A DNA stretch of 64,000 bases. Origin: Cladopsammia gracilis. Taxonomy: Eukaryota; Cnidaria; Anthozoa; Scleractinia; Dendrophylliidae. The stretch covers positions 455,088-519,087 of the forward strand of contig JAJGOT010000572.1 of the NCBI GenBank assembly GCA_022457155.1, written 5' to 3'. Every line of letters starts with the position of its first letter. The first letter of the stretch is position 1. The translations under genes and the position numbers were made by a program. Below are positions 42,654 to 55,689 of the stretch, piece after piece. The notes beneath the pieces were generated by a model. The model ran no database searches and had not been told where the DNA came from. It was given only the letters and a program-made list of their open reading frames with translations.

Positions 42654-44464
42654 GTAAGATACGATCACAGTACTTATAAATAACCTTTTTAACAATTTTG
42701 AATGTACTCATTTTTAACTCATGAATACGTGAAGCGTAAAACGAGTTATAGCGATGTGTTGACGTCTGGCAAAGTTTCACTCGATCAGCTGTTAACGTTT
42801 ATTAGTCGGGCTTCTTGGCTGCAAGCCTAGACTCTCCGACTTATAAATTGGGCTGTGATTCTCCGTAAGAAAATTGTGTTTCAAGTGGTTTGTAGCCAGC
42901 GGCTGAGTGTTAATGACGTCAAAGGAGAACTTAATATGCATTCCGCACATAGAGGAAATACCGGTATTACAAAAGTAACACAAGGATAAAAAATATCGTT
43001 AGCGTGACAACGTCACAGATGATACAGCATTCATTCCCCGTTTCTTGTTCTTCTGATCGGAGAAAGAGTTTTAAAAGACAAATGGTCAATTCGTTCAAAT
43101 AATAATGAATCACAGTCGATATTTGTCAATGTCGCTTTATCAATTTGATGTCCATTTTTAAGCAACATTAAAATCCATCTAAAAGGATTTTCCAATTGAG
43201 GCGCGCGTTTTGATGCGAATCTGCCTTAAAATAATAAAATTTAGTTTTAATTGAGCATGTGTTCCTCTGTGGTCTAGCATCTGAATTCACAGTCGAAAGG
43301 CCCCGGGTTCAATTCACGCTCAAGACACTTTTCTTTCTTTTCTTCGTTTGTCAAAAATCCTTACATTTAATTTTAAAAAAAATATCGAACCGTGTCAGTG
43401 TGAAAACATATCATACCGCAATATTGCGTTACGTTTTAGCATTTCTTATTCACGGGTTGGCTTGTAGGAGCCTTTGATTTGTAGCTTTCCATTGAATGAA
43501 AACTCGTCTTCAAGCCGCGATAGATCTTCACACTGCATGAGGATTATGTCTACATTCCCATATCATGACTAAGTGTAGTGCAATGTTGCAGACGTGACCA
43601 GATCGGTTTTCGTTCACAGTCTAGAAGTTGAATTTGTTTTTAGTGACCCTAAAGCCCGACTTTAATACTCGCAGAGTTCGTTTGTAATTCCACCGATCAG
43701 TGCATAAGGCTTGTTAAATTAAAACCGACCTGCGGACTAAGGAAAACGCTACATCATGGTGAATGTCGTTTTATAATATGTAAAGTTTCGCTGCCATTTA
43801 GTATAATTGTTCAAATAAACCAAATTTTGTTTCGAAGACGATAAATTAAAAGCATTTCTCAGCGTGACACAACTGGGTGAGGTAATGTTTTAAATTTCTT
43901 TACTCGTCAATTCTTTGACTTTAAACTATGGAAAATTAAAACGGATCTGCGGACTTCAAATGGATTTTTCAAGACTTGCTGCATCACGATAAATGTTGTT
44001 CCTGCGAGCAAACTCTCGGGCTCAGGGCATAAACCAAATCTTGTTTCGAAAACGGGGAATTAAAAAAACATGTGCTAGGGTGACAGAAAAAAGCATTATT
44101 TGAACTGAGAAGCTGAATGCCAAACTCGGTGGATGGAACTGCATTCAATCCTTTTTATATAAACACAGGTAGTCGCTGTCTGACATGGAATGTTTTGAAC
44201 CAGTATCTATGCTCTTAGTGAAGGACTGAAGGCGCATTGGTCAAGTCGTTAGCCTGGTCTCTGCAGTCTTGTGCGTATTTACTCAAGGGGTACCTAAAAA
44301 ATAAATAAGGTAACCCTGTGATGAAATAGCATCCTATCAAGAAGTTAGTATCAATAGTCCTAGTTTAGTCAATCTCCGGCGCTGTTAGAAGCCAGTGGCT
44401 CGCACATTATATGTGTTTTTCTGGTGTAAAGGTTTACGGTTTTGTAATTCATTTTTGATTATAG
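42654..44464 (+). other. Intron 11 with a tRNA-like segment
   Basis: Holds a tRNA-like stretch at about 43268-43322 (TGGTCTAGCATCTGA A-box-like, GGGTTCAATTC B-box-like), followed by CGCAATATTGCGTTACG and AGGAGCCTTTGAT, the same combination as the TA-flanked element at 34761. Sequence around 43680-44100 resembles the stretches after exons 12 and 13 (CATAAGGCTT, GATCTGCGGACTT). Confidence 0.5.
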
Positions 44465-44767
44465 AACTGACATATCTGTTGAGGAAAACGTGGCAAATGG
44501 CACTGTTATATTCCAAGTAAAAGCCACCGATGCAGACTATGGCAACAACTCCATCATAACTTACTCTTTGCTGCCAAGTGAGTATGGGGAAAAGTTTTCT
44601 ATTGATGCTTCATCCGGGAACATTACTGTCATTGGAAACCTGGATCGTGAGAACACGAGTGAAGTGACTCTACGTATCCAAGCAACGGATGGAAAGTTTT
44701 CAATAACCACCGAGATATTCGTCATCATAACTGATGTCAATGACAATCCACCGGTATTCACCAGCAG
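44465..44767 (+). CDS. Large C1q-Ig-cadherin gene, exon 12 (cadherin array unit 4)
   Basis: 303 nt, acceptor TTGATTATAG and donor CAGCAG|GTAAGATACGAT, phases 2 and 2. Unit-specific residues: TDISVEEN (loses the NIS sequon), EYGEKFSID, RIQATDGKF and SITTEIFV. All Ca-binding motifs are intact. Confidence 0.85.
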
Positions 44768-46540
44768 GTAAGATACGATCATAGTAATAATTTTTGGTAA
44801 TTTTCAAAGTACTCCTTTTTAACTCATGAATACTGAAAGTTAAACGAGCTATAGTAGACGGCAGATAGCTGTAAACTTTTTATGTAATTCCGCTTCAATC
44901 CCTGGAAAATTTAAATCGATCTGCGGACTTAAGACTTAGGAAAACGCTACAGCACAGTAAATGTTGATTTTAAATATGTGAAGTTTCGCTGCCATGTGTA
45001 AAAATTCATATATAGCAATTTTTGTTTCGAATTAAAAAACGTGTCTTAGCGTGACACAAATACGTATTGTTTGAAATGAGAGAAGCTGGATGATGCAATG
45101 TTTTAAATTTGTTTAATCAATTCTTTGACTGCTCTGTGAAACAACAGAGCTTAGACCGAATTTTGCAAACGTTAACCTCAGGCTTTTAAGGCTTCTCTCG
45201 CAGACGCATTTGAATTGCTTATTTTTTCTCAGACTACATTTGAAAAAGTTCAAAATAAACCCGAGAAAATTTGGAAGCGATAACAGTATACCCGCTGTTT
45301 GTAATAGAAGTGATCGGTGGATGACGTAATATGCGAAGATTCTAAACTTATCAATTCTTTGCTTTGTGATAGCTTTTGCGTGTCATATATCAGAAAACAC
45401 TTCAGAGAAACAACAAAAGGCTTGTCCATCTACATGCAGTGAGGACTGTTAAAACACAGATAACAAAGCTTCGACAGGAATCAGATAAACCGACCTTTGA
45501 TTGTGGGGAAATTCCCGTACAATTATTTTTGTGTGTTATATATTTGCATAAATAACATAAGCTTCATGTAAAACGTCCTGTCGCTATGATATTTTGGGTG
45601 AAGAATCTTCTATTTATAGCGTTTCGTATTCACGAGTTGGCTCATAGGAGCCTTTGATTGGCTCTTTCTAAGTATCTATGTTATAGTGGTGAATTTGCAG
45701 TGGTGTTGCTGTAAAGCGTTTTGGAGGCAGTTTTTATCTCGTTAATGCGCTTGCGCATTAAGCGAGATTTCGAAGTCGAGTACTAAAAAGGGACAAAAGT
45801 TGTTAACAAAATTTTGTGGACTTTTGTCCGGGGGGGTTTCTTGTTCCTTCTTTATAGAAGCTATATTAGGGCATTGAGGATATGGTTGGTTAAAGCGGTT
45901 AGGATTTCAAGAAGGGCGTCACATACTGCCACTAAAATGTTTGGGGAGCACCCCCGGACCTATTGTTAATTTCCCTAGGGTATTGGGATGTCAGAACTTG
46001 TGATGAACTTGTCATATCTCACATTACGTTACCGCAAAGGTATTAGTCCTTCTTAAATTTCGATATCTCACGTTACCTATCAGTTTCAATCATTTGTCGT
46101 AAAGCCATTATAGCTACTTTAAAAGGGTAAAAATAGGTTAAATGCGTTTTCTTGGGAAACGTAGTTTGAGAATTTCACGGTGTATTTTACTAATGGAGAG
46201 GTTATAAGAAAGTTAAATGGGACAGGAAAGTTTGTGTGTTAATATGAGCGGTATGGCAGAGCAAAATAGCATGAACTTTGCGTTTTTTTCTATTGAGTTG
46301 TGGTTACACACACCTTGGGTTTGGGGCCTTCCCAAGGGTTAATGGCTTGGGTTCGGTTTATCTCAGGTTTCATCTTACCCTTGGGGATGCGGTTACACAG
46401 TAAAAGACTCCCCAGGGTAAAATATAATAAGATATGAGTTCACTGACACTGCAGTTTACGCGCGAAAACGTACACATCGACATGGATGACACGAATCGAG
46501 ATCTTGTAAGTTTAATTTCAGTCATTCTCCTGCTTATCAT
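44768..46540 (+). other. Intron 12, first part, duplicated intron sequence
   Basis: About 44768-45540 is closely similar to 58743-59490 after exon 13 (GATCTGCGGACTTAAGACTTAGG, TCGGTGGATGAC, GGGGAAATTCCCGTACAAT). About 45625-45740 matches 35741-35850. No gene was recognised in 45745-46540. Confidence 0.6.
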
Positions 46541-46555
46541 TTGATAAATATAACA

Positions 46556-46775
46556 ATCCGGCATTTTTTTTTTGCGAGAAGACACCGAAGAAGACGCCTT
46601 CAACTACGCTATCTTCAAGGTTTGTCGGCGTTTTATTTACATTTAGGAGCTCGCCACGAACTTACTCGTCGCCAGGGAGGGCTTGGGTATTTCCACGACC
46701 ACAGAATTGGTTTCAGCAACTTCTAAATAACAATGCACTCTATCACTGGTGGAAAGAAAATTTTAGAGTTACAAG
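46556..46775 (+). pseudogene. Candidate PIF/Harbinger transposase fragment
   Basis: An arginine-rich start (ARRHRRRRLQLRYLQ) and, one frame away, WVFPRPQNWFQQLLNNNALY followed by HWWKENFRVT at 46685-46772 resemble the N-terminal end of Harbinger-type nuclease proteins, where a W..LL.....WWKENFRV.. phrase precedes the DDE region. An ACAA|GTAAGC donor-like site follows. The frame change near 46640 and the absence of the DDE part argue for a relic. Confidence 0.4.
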
Positions 46776-47433
46776 TAAGCGTGCAATTAACCAAGCATAT
46801 CAGAGGTCAACTCAGCAGCAGGCAATTTCCTGTATTAGCTACGTTCCGCATTATGATTGGCCAAGCGGTTTGATTGTGCAATAGTATGGTAAACATGTCA
46901 TAGTTGTGTTGATGTTTTGGCTTATAATGATGACGGTTGAATGGAATTGCGGCAAGCCTTCAATGGCTTAAATTTTTGCGTCTTTTGCGTACTGTTACAT
47001 AATGAAACTGTAATAGCAATTATTAATTGTTTTAAAATAGCACAAAAGCGAAAGTACACGGGTCAGCCAATACTACAACACGTATGCTACCGGTGCCAAG
47101 TGCAGGTTCAATCAAATTAGTTGCAACCTGTAGGTAAACGAACTTAAAATATTCACCTTTATACGGACTTCTATTTTATGAAAGGGGTCAATCCGGCAAT
47201 TTTTTTTTTAGTCATATGGGAAGTTTAACTTAGTCAGAGGCTGTCCTATTCAGTACATTTGATAGCTGCGTGGAGCTAATTAACACCACTCTTATTACTA
47301 ATCACGTTAAAAGTGACATCAAATATTCTAGATATGACTTGTTCTCAAAAGAACATGCTATTTTGCTCTGCCTTTTAAGTCGCTTAGCGAGTGACAACCG
47401 GAAATATCGTGAAAAGAAAAATTGGTAAGAATA
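46776..47433 (+). other. Intron 12, no feature seen
   Basis: AT-rich; nothing recognised beyond short poly-T tracts. Confidence 0.5.
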
Positions 47434-48100
47434 TTCTGCTCCCGGAGGGGGGGGGGGGGGGACTCCTATAAGTCGTCAAGCGGAGGTGCTCGTCAGGAAA
47501 AAAAGTGAAACCCTGAAAGATATCAAAGTGGCCGTTATCAACCAGAATTTTACTTCTAAAAGATACCATTTTTTTACCAAATATGCGATGGAACAATGCG
47601 ATGCGGCTATAGAGTGCTGGAAATAAATAGATCTGACTATACATGGGTCGAATTCCAGCTACCATCAGAAGGAACACTGGAAGGCAATAGCGACTCGTCT
47701 TTCGCTATCAACACACTAAAAGATACCATTTTCTGGGAAAATGAGTTTTTTTTAATCAAATATTCTAAAAGATACCTACAATCTTGGTCAGAAATTTTGG
47801 GACACTTTACCTTTTTCCCCACAAATTGACTTTGTCGTTACCTCCCCCTCCCCACCCCCAATACAATGTTGAGTTTTATGCATATAACCAAGCCACAATG
47901 TCTCAACTTTGTATTGGGGGGGAGGGGGGACTAGGAAATGGAACGATAGTTTCCCTCTTCGAAAAAAATTGTCATTGTGTAGTATTTTCTGAAGTGTCCC
48001 AAACTATATTGTCCACGGTTGTAGATCCCCTAATTTTAACCCATAAAAGATACGACGAGCACCTCCACCCAACCACATATGCGAGTCCTCCTCCGGGGTT
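47434..48100. mobile_element. MITE-like element with G-run/C-run inverted ends
   Basis: CCCGGAGG followed by a G run, GACTCC and GGAGGTGCTCGTC at the left is mirrored by GACGAGCACCTCCAC and GAGTCCTCCTCCGGG at the right. In between, AAAAGATACC phrases are repeated. The ORFs across it overlap on both strands and show no family resemblance. Confidence 0.5.
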
Positions 48101-49074
48101 CTGCTATACGTTGTCTACCCGGTATGTAGGCTCGATTTCCGCCGCTTTCTCGCGTCCGGTCTCTGAGCCTCCCCGAGAAGAGGGGGAGGAGCGCGGGCTC
48201 GTTTCCCGAACAGCGGCTGGTAGTCGAGCCTACCCGGTATGATGAACAGCGAGGAGCGATTTTTTATGTCGCTTAACGAATGTCAAAGTGAAATCTCGTG
48301 AAAAGAGTTAATTTTACGATTCGTTTAAAGTCAACTCGCTTAAAGTTAAACGAGTCAACTTTTCGCGCTCGACGAAGCTGAGAAATCTCACGCTGTATTT
48401 TTGTTCGCTTTTTGAGTTGTAATCTTTGTCTGCTTTTCCAATAGTTATTAAATATTTAGGTGTCATGATTATGCAATAGTATGCAAGAGAGGGTAGATTT
48501 TGCTTATTCAGCTAACTAAAAATGTTTCGGTTTGATTATGCAAGAGTATGGATTTCGGTTTTGTGCTATTTTAAAACAATTAATCATTGCTATTACAGTT
48601 TGATTATGCAACAGTACGCAAAAGACGTAAAAATGTTCCTGATTTTGTTTATAAAAGTTATCAAGGAAGCATTTTAAACACGCAAAAGACGTAAAAATGT
48701 TCCTGATTTTGTTTATAAAAGTTATCAAGGAAGCATTTTAAGAAGCATTTTATAAGCGATTTCAGCAGAATTAAAGCAGAATTATACAATACATTCTGAA
48801 CAGAAAAATAAATTCAACAATTTCCCATAAAATGTCAGTTCACAGATTTCTCGAATAACAACCATTTCATTATCTCAACTAGAAAATACAAAAACTTAAC
48901 TTGTAATACTAATGACATGAGGTTAGGGTTAGGTAGGGTAGGCACGCAAATCTTCACTAAAAAAAAGACAGACAACCACACGTTAAATCGTTTGGCTCAC
49001 GAAACCTCGCCGTGTCACTGAAAACCTATCTGCACTCTATTTCCTATCCTTTTTTTCCAAAATCAAAAACATGA
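48101..49074 (+). other. Intron 12, with a 63-bp tandem duplication
   Basis: 48617-48678 and 48680-48741 repeat ACGCAAAAGACGTAAAAATG through AAGGAAGCATTTTA almost exactly. A short GGTTAGGGTTAGG run at 48918 is too small to be telomeric. Otherwise featureless. Confidence 0.6.
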
Positions 49075-51030
49075 CGGTAAAATTAAATCAAATAAATTGC
49101 CACTTTTACATTCTATATAGTGAAACACTTAAAGAAAACAAACTGCTCGTAGTGTAAACGAACGTTTCTGTAACAGGCTATTCTCTTCTAAAAATCACAT
49201 CTTTCTTAGTTCATCCACCACCCTTAACCCCCCCCCCCCCCCCTCACTCAAAAAATATTAAGACTTTTAACAAGAATTAACTTCAAATACCAATAAAATA
49301 AAAACCAATTCATTTCTAAAATTTAAAATGATCCATTTAATCCCTAATAGTTAGGAAACAGATGACACCACAACGGCATTAGATCATTCCTTCAACAACC
49401 ATACACAACTACCTAATTACTCCATTTAACAGAAAGACAGACATCGCTAATCTAAACCGGAAAAGGTAGATATTTCGGCCCACCCACAATTAAACAAGTT
49501 TCAACAAAATATTACAGATCATACAACATTTAATAACCAATCTTAAACAATTTGTCAATATTGCTAACCTTTACATTCAAACGCTATTTCGGACAACTCA
49601 TCTCTTCAAATTGTAAATCATCTTCATTTTCTTTCAACTTACCAATTAAACGTTATGCTTATAAAAACACAGACCTACCCATTGTTTTATCAAACATATG
49701 CTGCTTCTCAAACATTTAAAACAATGTCTCTGAAATAGACATACAGTATTCTCACGAATAACCAGCATCACAGCTACCCTTGGCTACAAGTATAAACGCA
49801 ATAAAACTTCATCATACTTCGAACATGTGAAAGCCGACGAGAGACAGCGGCGACCACAGGACCATACTGCCGACACTTAAAGATAACGTCTATTGACAGT
49901 TGAAAACCAAATTTTTGAAACTCCTTTTAACTCCTATTTCAGTCGCACACTACAATTGTAGAATTTCTAACCATCACAAAACCAAAATTACCAAAAATAA
50001 TACCCTATTTAACGACTGACCATGACCTCAAAAACCTTAACATATCGACCCGAACATCACTATATACTGTACAAAACGAACTCCGCTCTCCCAAAGGAAT
50101 GTAACTGCAACGCTCCGGTGACCAAAACTTACGACATTCTATTCTAAATCACGTAAACCATTCTACATAAGACATTGTAAGAACGCGTTTCGATTTTTCA
50201 ACAATTTAAAGTAAAATTGGATCGCTTGAAATCCATTTTGTTGCTAGACCTCTAGCTCTGAGGTCGTTGGTGCGCGTAGAAATTCGTAGCGAACAGCACA
50301 TATAGAACACTGTACAACATTCCGCCATCACCGAAAACAATTAGGGATCGCGGCACATTGTTTCCATGTAAGTATAATTACTTGATAACTACGGTAAGGC
50401 AAATTGCTAGTTGTAATAGAATAAACTGTGCGTTTGTTGTAAAGTCAAATGGCTAGCCTGCACAACAGACTTTATTTTTTAATGCGTTTCAGAGCAGCGC
50501 TAAACGAGTGGCCACCGCAAAGCGGAAGGGCATCTAAGGAAAGTGGTTTTAATGATAAGATTTGACAGTGATTTGCGTTTAAAAACACAGGTGCTGTAGT
50601 GATATGATGAGTAATAATATGCGATGAATTTGACTTTCCACTGTTCGTCCTTTCGTGTGAATAAAATTATTAGTTGTTAGATCGGTAGATGATTTTTGTC
50701 GCAATGATAAGTCTTCAATTCTCTTTAAACTCTATATAATATTGGTTAGTTAGATACTTAAGGATTAGAAAACAGGTGTCGTGTGCGTCGTGCCTTCCAC
50801 GAGCCATTGTAGTCCAAGTGTGTCTGCTGCCTACTGCGTAGGGAGCGAGGGGGGGGGGGGGGGGGGGGGGGGGCAGAGAGTAGTGAGTGATGTAAGAAAG
50901 ATCTGATTTTTAGAACACAATCAATAGCCTGTTACAGAGATGTTCGTTTAGACTACGAGCAGTTTGTTTTCTTTCAATGGTAAACTACATAGAGTGTAAA
51001 AGTGGCAATTTATTTGATTTAATTTTGTGC
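49075..51030. mobile_element. ~2-kb element with ~170-bp inverted ends bounded internally by C and G homopolymers
   Basis: Left 49080-49255 (AAATTAAATCAAATAAATTG ... CAAACTGCTCGTAGT ... AACAGGCTATT ... C-run at 49229) is inverse to 50850-51020 (G-run ... AATAGCCTGTTACAG ... ACTACGAGCAGTTTG ... CAATTTATTTGATTTAATTT). The ~1.6-kb interior is AT-rich without a recognisable ORF. Long inverted ends suit a foldback, Mutator-like or similar non-autonomous transposon; the target duplication could not be determined. Confidence 0.6.
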
Positions 51031-51044
51031 TCATATTATTGGAG

Positions 51045-51490
51045 GGAGACATTACGGCGCTCTGAATCGCCGCAACACCGGCAAAATAAATTACGGAACA
51101 CCGCATCGCCCCAAGAAAAGTCGACGAAACACCGTCACCGCAATATATCTTTTTGTCAAGTTACCATGAAAAAGCCTTAGGATTGGCGACCAGCAGAGTA
51201 TTGAAGATTAACTAGACAGTATTGTACTGTTTTTTGTTACAAATTTAACATAATGGTACCTGCTTTTCAAAATTAAGTGCGTAGTAAATAACATATAGAG
51301 GCTAAATTTAGAGTCAAACAGGAAACGGCGACACCGCAGATAATTTTGTTGCACCGAACACCGCAGACTGTAAAGTGTAAACATCGCACACCGTAAAGTT
51401 TGAGATCACCGCAACACCGCAAGCTGGGATTTTATTCACCGCAACACCGCATAAAAAAATGAGCAACACCGTAACACCGCAAATCTCCAA
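51045..51490. repeat. Cluster of irregular ACACCGCA motifs
   Basis: ACACCG(C/T)(A/C) or close variants occur more than a dozen times in 51070-51140 and 51330-51485 (GCAACACCGCAA, AACACCGCATAAAA, AACACCGTAACACCGCAAAT), with irregular spacing. The minus-strand open frame through it repeats CGVAV because of the motif. Nature unknown. Confidence 0.6.
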
Positions 51491-53135
51491 TGCCCACATC
51501 TTATTGATTTAAAAAAAAAAAGAAGAAAATAGCGTGCAGATAGTCAGACTCTGGCGGCGTTGTATAAGCATGTGACGTTATTAAGAGCAGTGTAACGATA
51601 TTGTTTGCATAAAGAAAAACCGCCAGTTCTGTAAGATTTATTTAGCACTTGGAAATTGTAACGATATTCTATGGTGATTTGATAAATAATAAATCGGGTA
51701 TTTGTGTTTATAAAATAACTGAGATACTACGCGCGTTCTGATTGGCCAAAGACCTATTAACTATTGTGCCGGTAAACTCATAGAAAACCGCGCAAGCGAA
51801 ACTGTAAAGTAAACAAAGTTCAATTTTCCACTGCATCAACACAAGCGTGAGGAGAAAGAATTTCACAACACGAGCCGGTTTAGTGTCTTATTGCATATTG
51901 TGGTCTGTTAGAAGATGAGAAGAGAAGATATGTTTCTTGTAAACGATAAGTTGCTGCTCAAACCTACAAAATAAAAAAAAAATTTCCCACGCACGCAAAC
52001 AAAAAACGGCTTAACGACAAAAGAACACTAAGCTTTAATATTTTAAAACTGATATCAACAACAGGAATATATTTTCTTTTAACATTGGCTTGGAAAGGCT
52101 TACATGCAGCGCTCAATGACAATCAAAACAACCTCGATATGTACTTTGTGAAGTTCATTGAACTGAAGATTAAGCTATTAGTGGAAAGCTCAAAAATTAT
52201 GGATCCCAAAGAGAAAACAATGGCTTTCAAACTGAGGAATTTTCGATTGAAATTCACTGAACTGAAGTTTATAAATGTTCCTACAAATCCTAAGATAACT
52301 CCTAAATAAGACGGATTTTCACAGTGGAATTAAAAAGCAAGGCTTAAGCTTAAGCTTATAGCTTTGTTGTTTAGGATAATTATTTTACGCCGATTCCATT
52401 TATCTTATGCTATAAGCTTATCGTGTTTTGTTTTTGAGATTTTTTCATTGAATACTTTTGTACCCGATGCAGTTTAAATTCTGATTATGTGTCCAAGCAA
52501 GGATGATCAATTAGCAAGAAGAAAATGAAGTCAACAAAAATTATAGGTTTATGGTTAAACAAATTATTTGCATGGAATGATCAAACAATTCAACTGTAGG
52601 CTTAAAAAACAATGAGCTTAGTTTTCATTCAGAACTTAAAATGTAGAGAAGTACGGGCTTCATTGTACACTTCAAAGTAAGTGGATAAAGTCGAAAACAT
52701 TTTCAGAAGCTGAGTTTCTGGAACTAACCTTTATTCCAATTGAAAAATTCTTGACAAGAAGGCAATCTTTGAATCCAACATACGCCATAAAAATTTGAGG
52801 CTTTCAAACTTTCCTCGTACATTCGTGTTTGCGGCGGCAGATTCCGGACACAATTTTCTGGATTTCCCATTCAAAGAACTTTTGAATCATTGAATATATT
52901 TTCTTCTTTCAGCTAATAAATTTCAAAGCGCTAAAACTTTTCATCACTTTCGTTGAACCCGTGAATTTTGTCAGTGCAGCTTTGTCAGTGGCATCGTGTA
53001 AAGTTCATTCTTTCAGCGGCTCTGATTGGTTTTCCCGGTCATATGATGAATGTTATGAGAACAAGCTACTTGATCGGCAAAAAACTACAACAAATTTCTC
53101 TCTTTCCAAACGCTTTACATAGTTATTTCATAAAA
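51491..53135 (+). other. Intron 12, no gene seen
   Basis: AT-rich. Two phrases, GCCGGTAAACTCATAGAAAA at 51767 and the palindrome's CCGGTAAAGTCATAGAAAAT at 53289, are related, so a degraded relative of the palindromic element may lie around 51710-51850. The ORF at 52085-52309 has no recognisable content. Confidence 0.45.
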
Positions 53136-53320
53136 GCAATAGAACACATTTTCTATGACTTTACCGGCGTAATAGAACCACTTGGGATGTTGGGAGAACA
53201 CTCGAAAAGCTTGTAAACCACGAGCCTACGGCTCGTGGTTTACAAGCTTTTCTCGTGTTCTCCCAACATCCCGCGTGGTTCTATTACGCCGGTAAAGTCA
53301 TAGAAAATGTGTTCTATTGC
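53136..53320. repeat. 185-bp nearly perfect palindrome
   Basis: Arms of 91 bp face each other around a 3-nt centre at 53227-53229 (ACGAGCC-TAC-GGCTCGT). Outer ends are GCAATAGAACACATTTTC and GAAAATGTGTTCTATTGC. I count only a few mismatches. The single strand would form a very long hairpin; likely a foldback MITE. Confidence 0.85.
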
Positions 53321-55689
53321 TTAATTAAATGAAGATGAATTGGTATTTAAAGAGATTACTGGACGTTCCGTGTGTGTTTATTGATTTAAAATAGTTACAT
53401 CTTATCAACTTAGAGGCGGTCCGTCTTTATTCAAAAGCTGTTAATTCGATTTCTAGAGTTGTTACTTTAGAGAGTAATATTTGGAAAACGCGTTTAGTAA
53501 ACGCAATAAACGATCTCAGTTTCACTTTTCACAGCATTAAACTAAATCGCAGCGCCACGTGCGTTTTTAAAACAATGTAAGCTGTCAAATTTTATCGTTA
53601 AAAACGCTCCGCAACGGCTCAGATGACATATCTGATCCACAACTCAAATGAAATAGCTGTTCTATATTTCGGTGAAAATATACTTTTATACAAAAATAAC
53701 GGCTTCTCATACCTTTTGGTGTCTCTATTGAAATCAAGGTACTCTCGACTCTCGAATCTTCACAATTAACCAAACTCAACTTCACAAAACATATACAAAC
53801 ATATACATATACATGACATGACAACAAATGAAAACCACAAAACCACACGACGGAATCTCTACAAGCCGAAAACTTAATCGCCCGCGAAGCGTATCAAATT
53901 TGGATATTCTTAGCACCAAAATATGGGTATGACATAATCGTACAAGCATCGGACTACTAACAGTTCTCAAATGACTAAATACAGCCGTTTACTAAATTTC
54001 CCAAATTTCATAACACCCGTGCGAAACGCAAGGACAAAAAAAACAATAAACACCTTTTACCATCGCATGCTCACTGGAGTCCGCACCATTTATTAAGGTA
54101 AAAACAAACTAAATCGTTACACGGGAAGTGACAACAAACAGAACTTTGGAGAGAACGAACGAGCATCCATAGCATGAAAAAATCCCCATACCGCTCGCTA
54201 CGAAAAGACAGAAGAAAAATCCCCCACTTATAAACAATTGTCTCCAACTTGCCGAGCTCAATCGAAACAGAACTTTACAAGAATTTGAAATCCTAAATGA
54301 CTGAGAAACTGACAGCTGTGATAGATATTGTCTTTAGCATAGCCATCTTTAGCACTTTAACTCGCCCATCGACCGCGACCCTTAAAAAATCTATCTTGAA
54401 TGCCAGCGTTCGCTGCAGCAGTGGACCCTCCGGCTCAAATTCTATGAACACTGGTAATCAAAACGTCTATAAACTCTCTAAAACCGTCCATAAGAAACTC
54501 CATCGTTCTTATGTAGTTAATCCCCTGGCAATCGCTCTGAACAGCGGTAAATCTTCAGAGAGATCAATATACGCAGCTGCGATGTATTGCTCCAAGGCCT
54601 TCACAGGACAAATAGGAATGGCTATCGTTACAATCGCAATCCACGCCCCATCACGAAACTGGTCAGTCTTTGACGATTCTAAAAATATGGAAACATAAGA
54701 GCAAAAACTTAGTATCACAAGGTCTTACAACGCATAACTCAGTGAAACGGAAAAACCCGCCAAAACCCCGTAGCGGACATTAAGCACCGAAGAACAAGAA
54801 CTGACTTCATTAAGCAGCCACTGCAACTAAACTGCAAATTGAAAAGGGTTGACACGCAGGCAACAAATGTGATTACACCAACCCCACTGTTTCCATCTTT
54901 TCAAACCTCCTAGGTAAGAACGCATACTAGTCCGCTCTAAAAGCGAGGGAAAGCGGAGAAGACCCTGGGAACCTGGTAGGCCTGTGCAGCTCTACTAGCC
55001 AATCGTTTCTGAAGATTTATTTTATCAGTGGATATTCGGATCAATATGCTTGCCAATTACTTCTTTAAGTTCAACCAACCTACTGGTTTGCCTCCGCAAA
55101 GGCACTTAACATTCATGTTCTACTCACTAATGAAACCTAGTAAGGCCGAAACAACTTTTCATCGCTGCCTCTCCAATGGCATAAATTTAGCTGTACAACA
55201 TGCGTATCGCGAAGGTAAAGTTCAAAATGGCGGCTCCGAACCGCCTGGATAATACTGTTCAACTACTCTAAGAATCAAGGAGTGTGTTCTCTTCTAGCCT
55301 GCGCACAGACGTGTAATATTTCCTTTGTGAGCGAGGAAATCGGAGACGGCTGCACACAGGCTAGTTCTCTTCACGCTAGTTTCTATTTATTATAAGCTTT
55401 ATTTCATTCACAGAACCCACGTTTATCTTATTCAGCAGAACGGAAATGTATTCCTGTGGACACCTGGTGCACTTGCAGTCGACACTCCGCGCTCATTTCT
55501 ACTGCGCATTTTGTTACGCATGTCACGCAAATGTACTTTAACACATACGTCATGCATTGTAGAGCACGGAAGTTAACAAACATGGCAAATACATGGTCGC
55601 TTTGAGAACTTCACAGCAATTTTACTCTCTTGGATGCTCGATGACCCCCATTATAGGCTGCTAAGAAAAACTATTTTACCTCTCAATTC
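53321..55689 (+). other. Intron 12, mostly featureless
   Basis: Contains a short inverted pair AGCCTG...CAGGCT at about 55296-55370, a small MITE-like hairpin. The ORF 54297-54698 (133 codons) has no family resemblance and is not supported as a gene. Confidence 0.45.

Noticed and set aside
43268..43322. Functional tRNA gene
   Set aside because: A- and B-box-like stretches exist but the arms do not pair well. Treated as a tRNA-derived repeat.
48917..48936. Telomere-like GGTTAGGGTTAGG
   Set aside because: Only two units, no array.
52085..52309. 74-codon plus-strand ORF
   Set aside because: Short, lysine/asparagine-rich as expected by chance in AT-rich DNA, with no motif.
54297..54698. 133-codon plus-strand ORF
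   Set aside because: No recognisable domain or splice context, and an overlapping minus-strand frame of similar quality. Not enough to call a gene.
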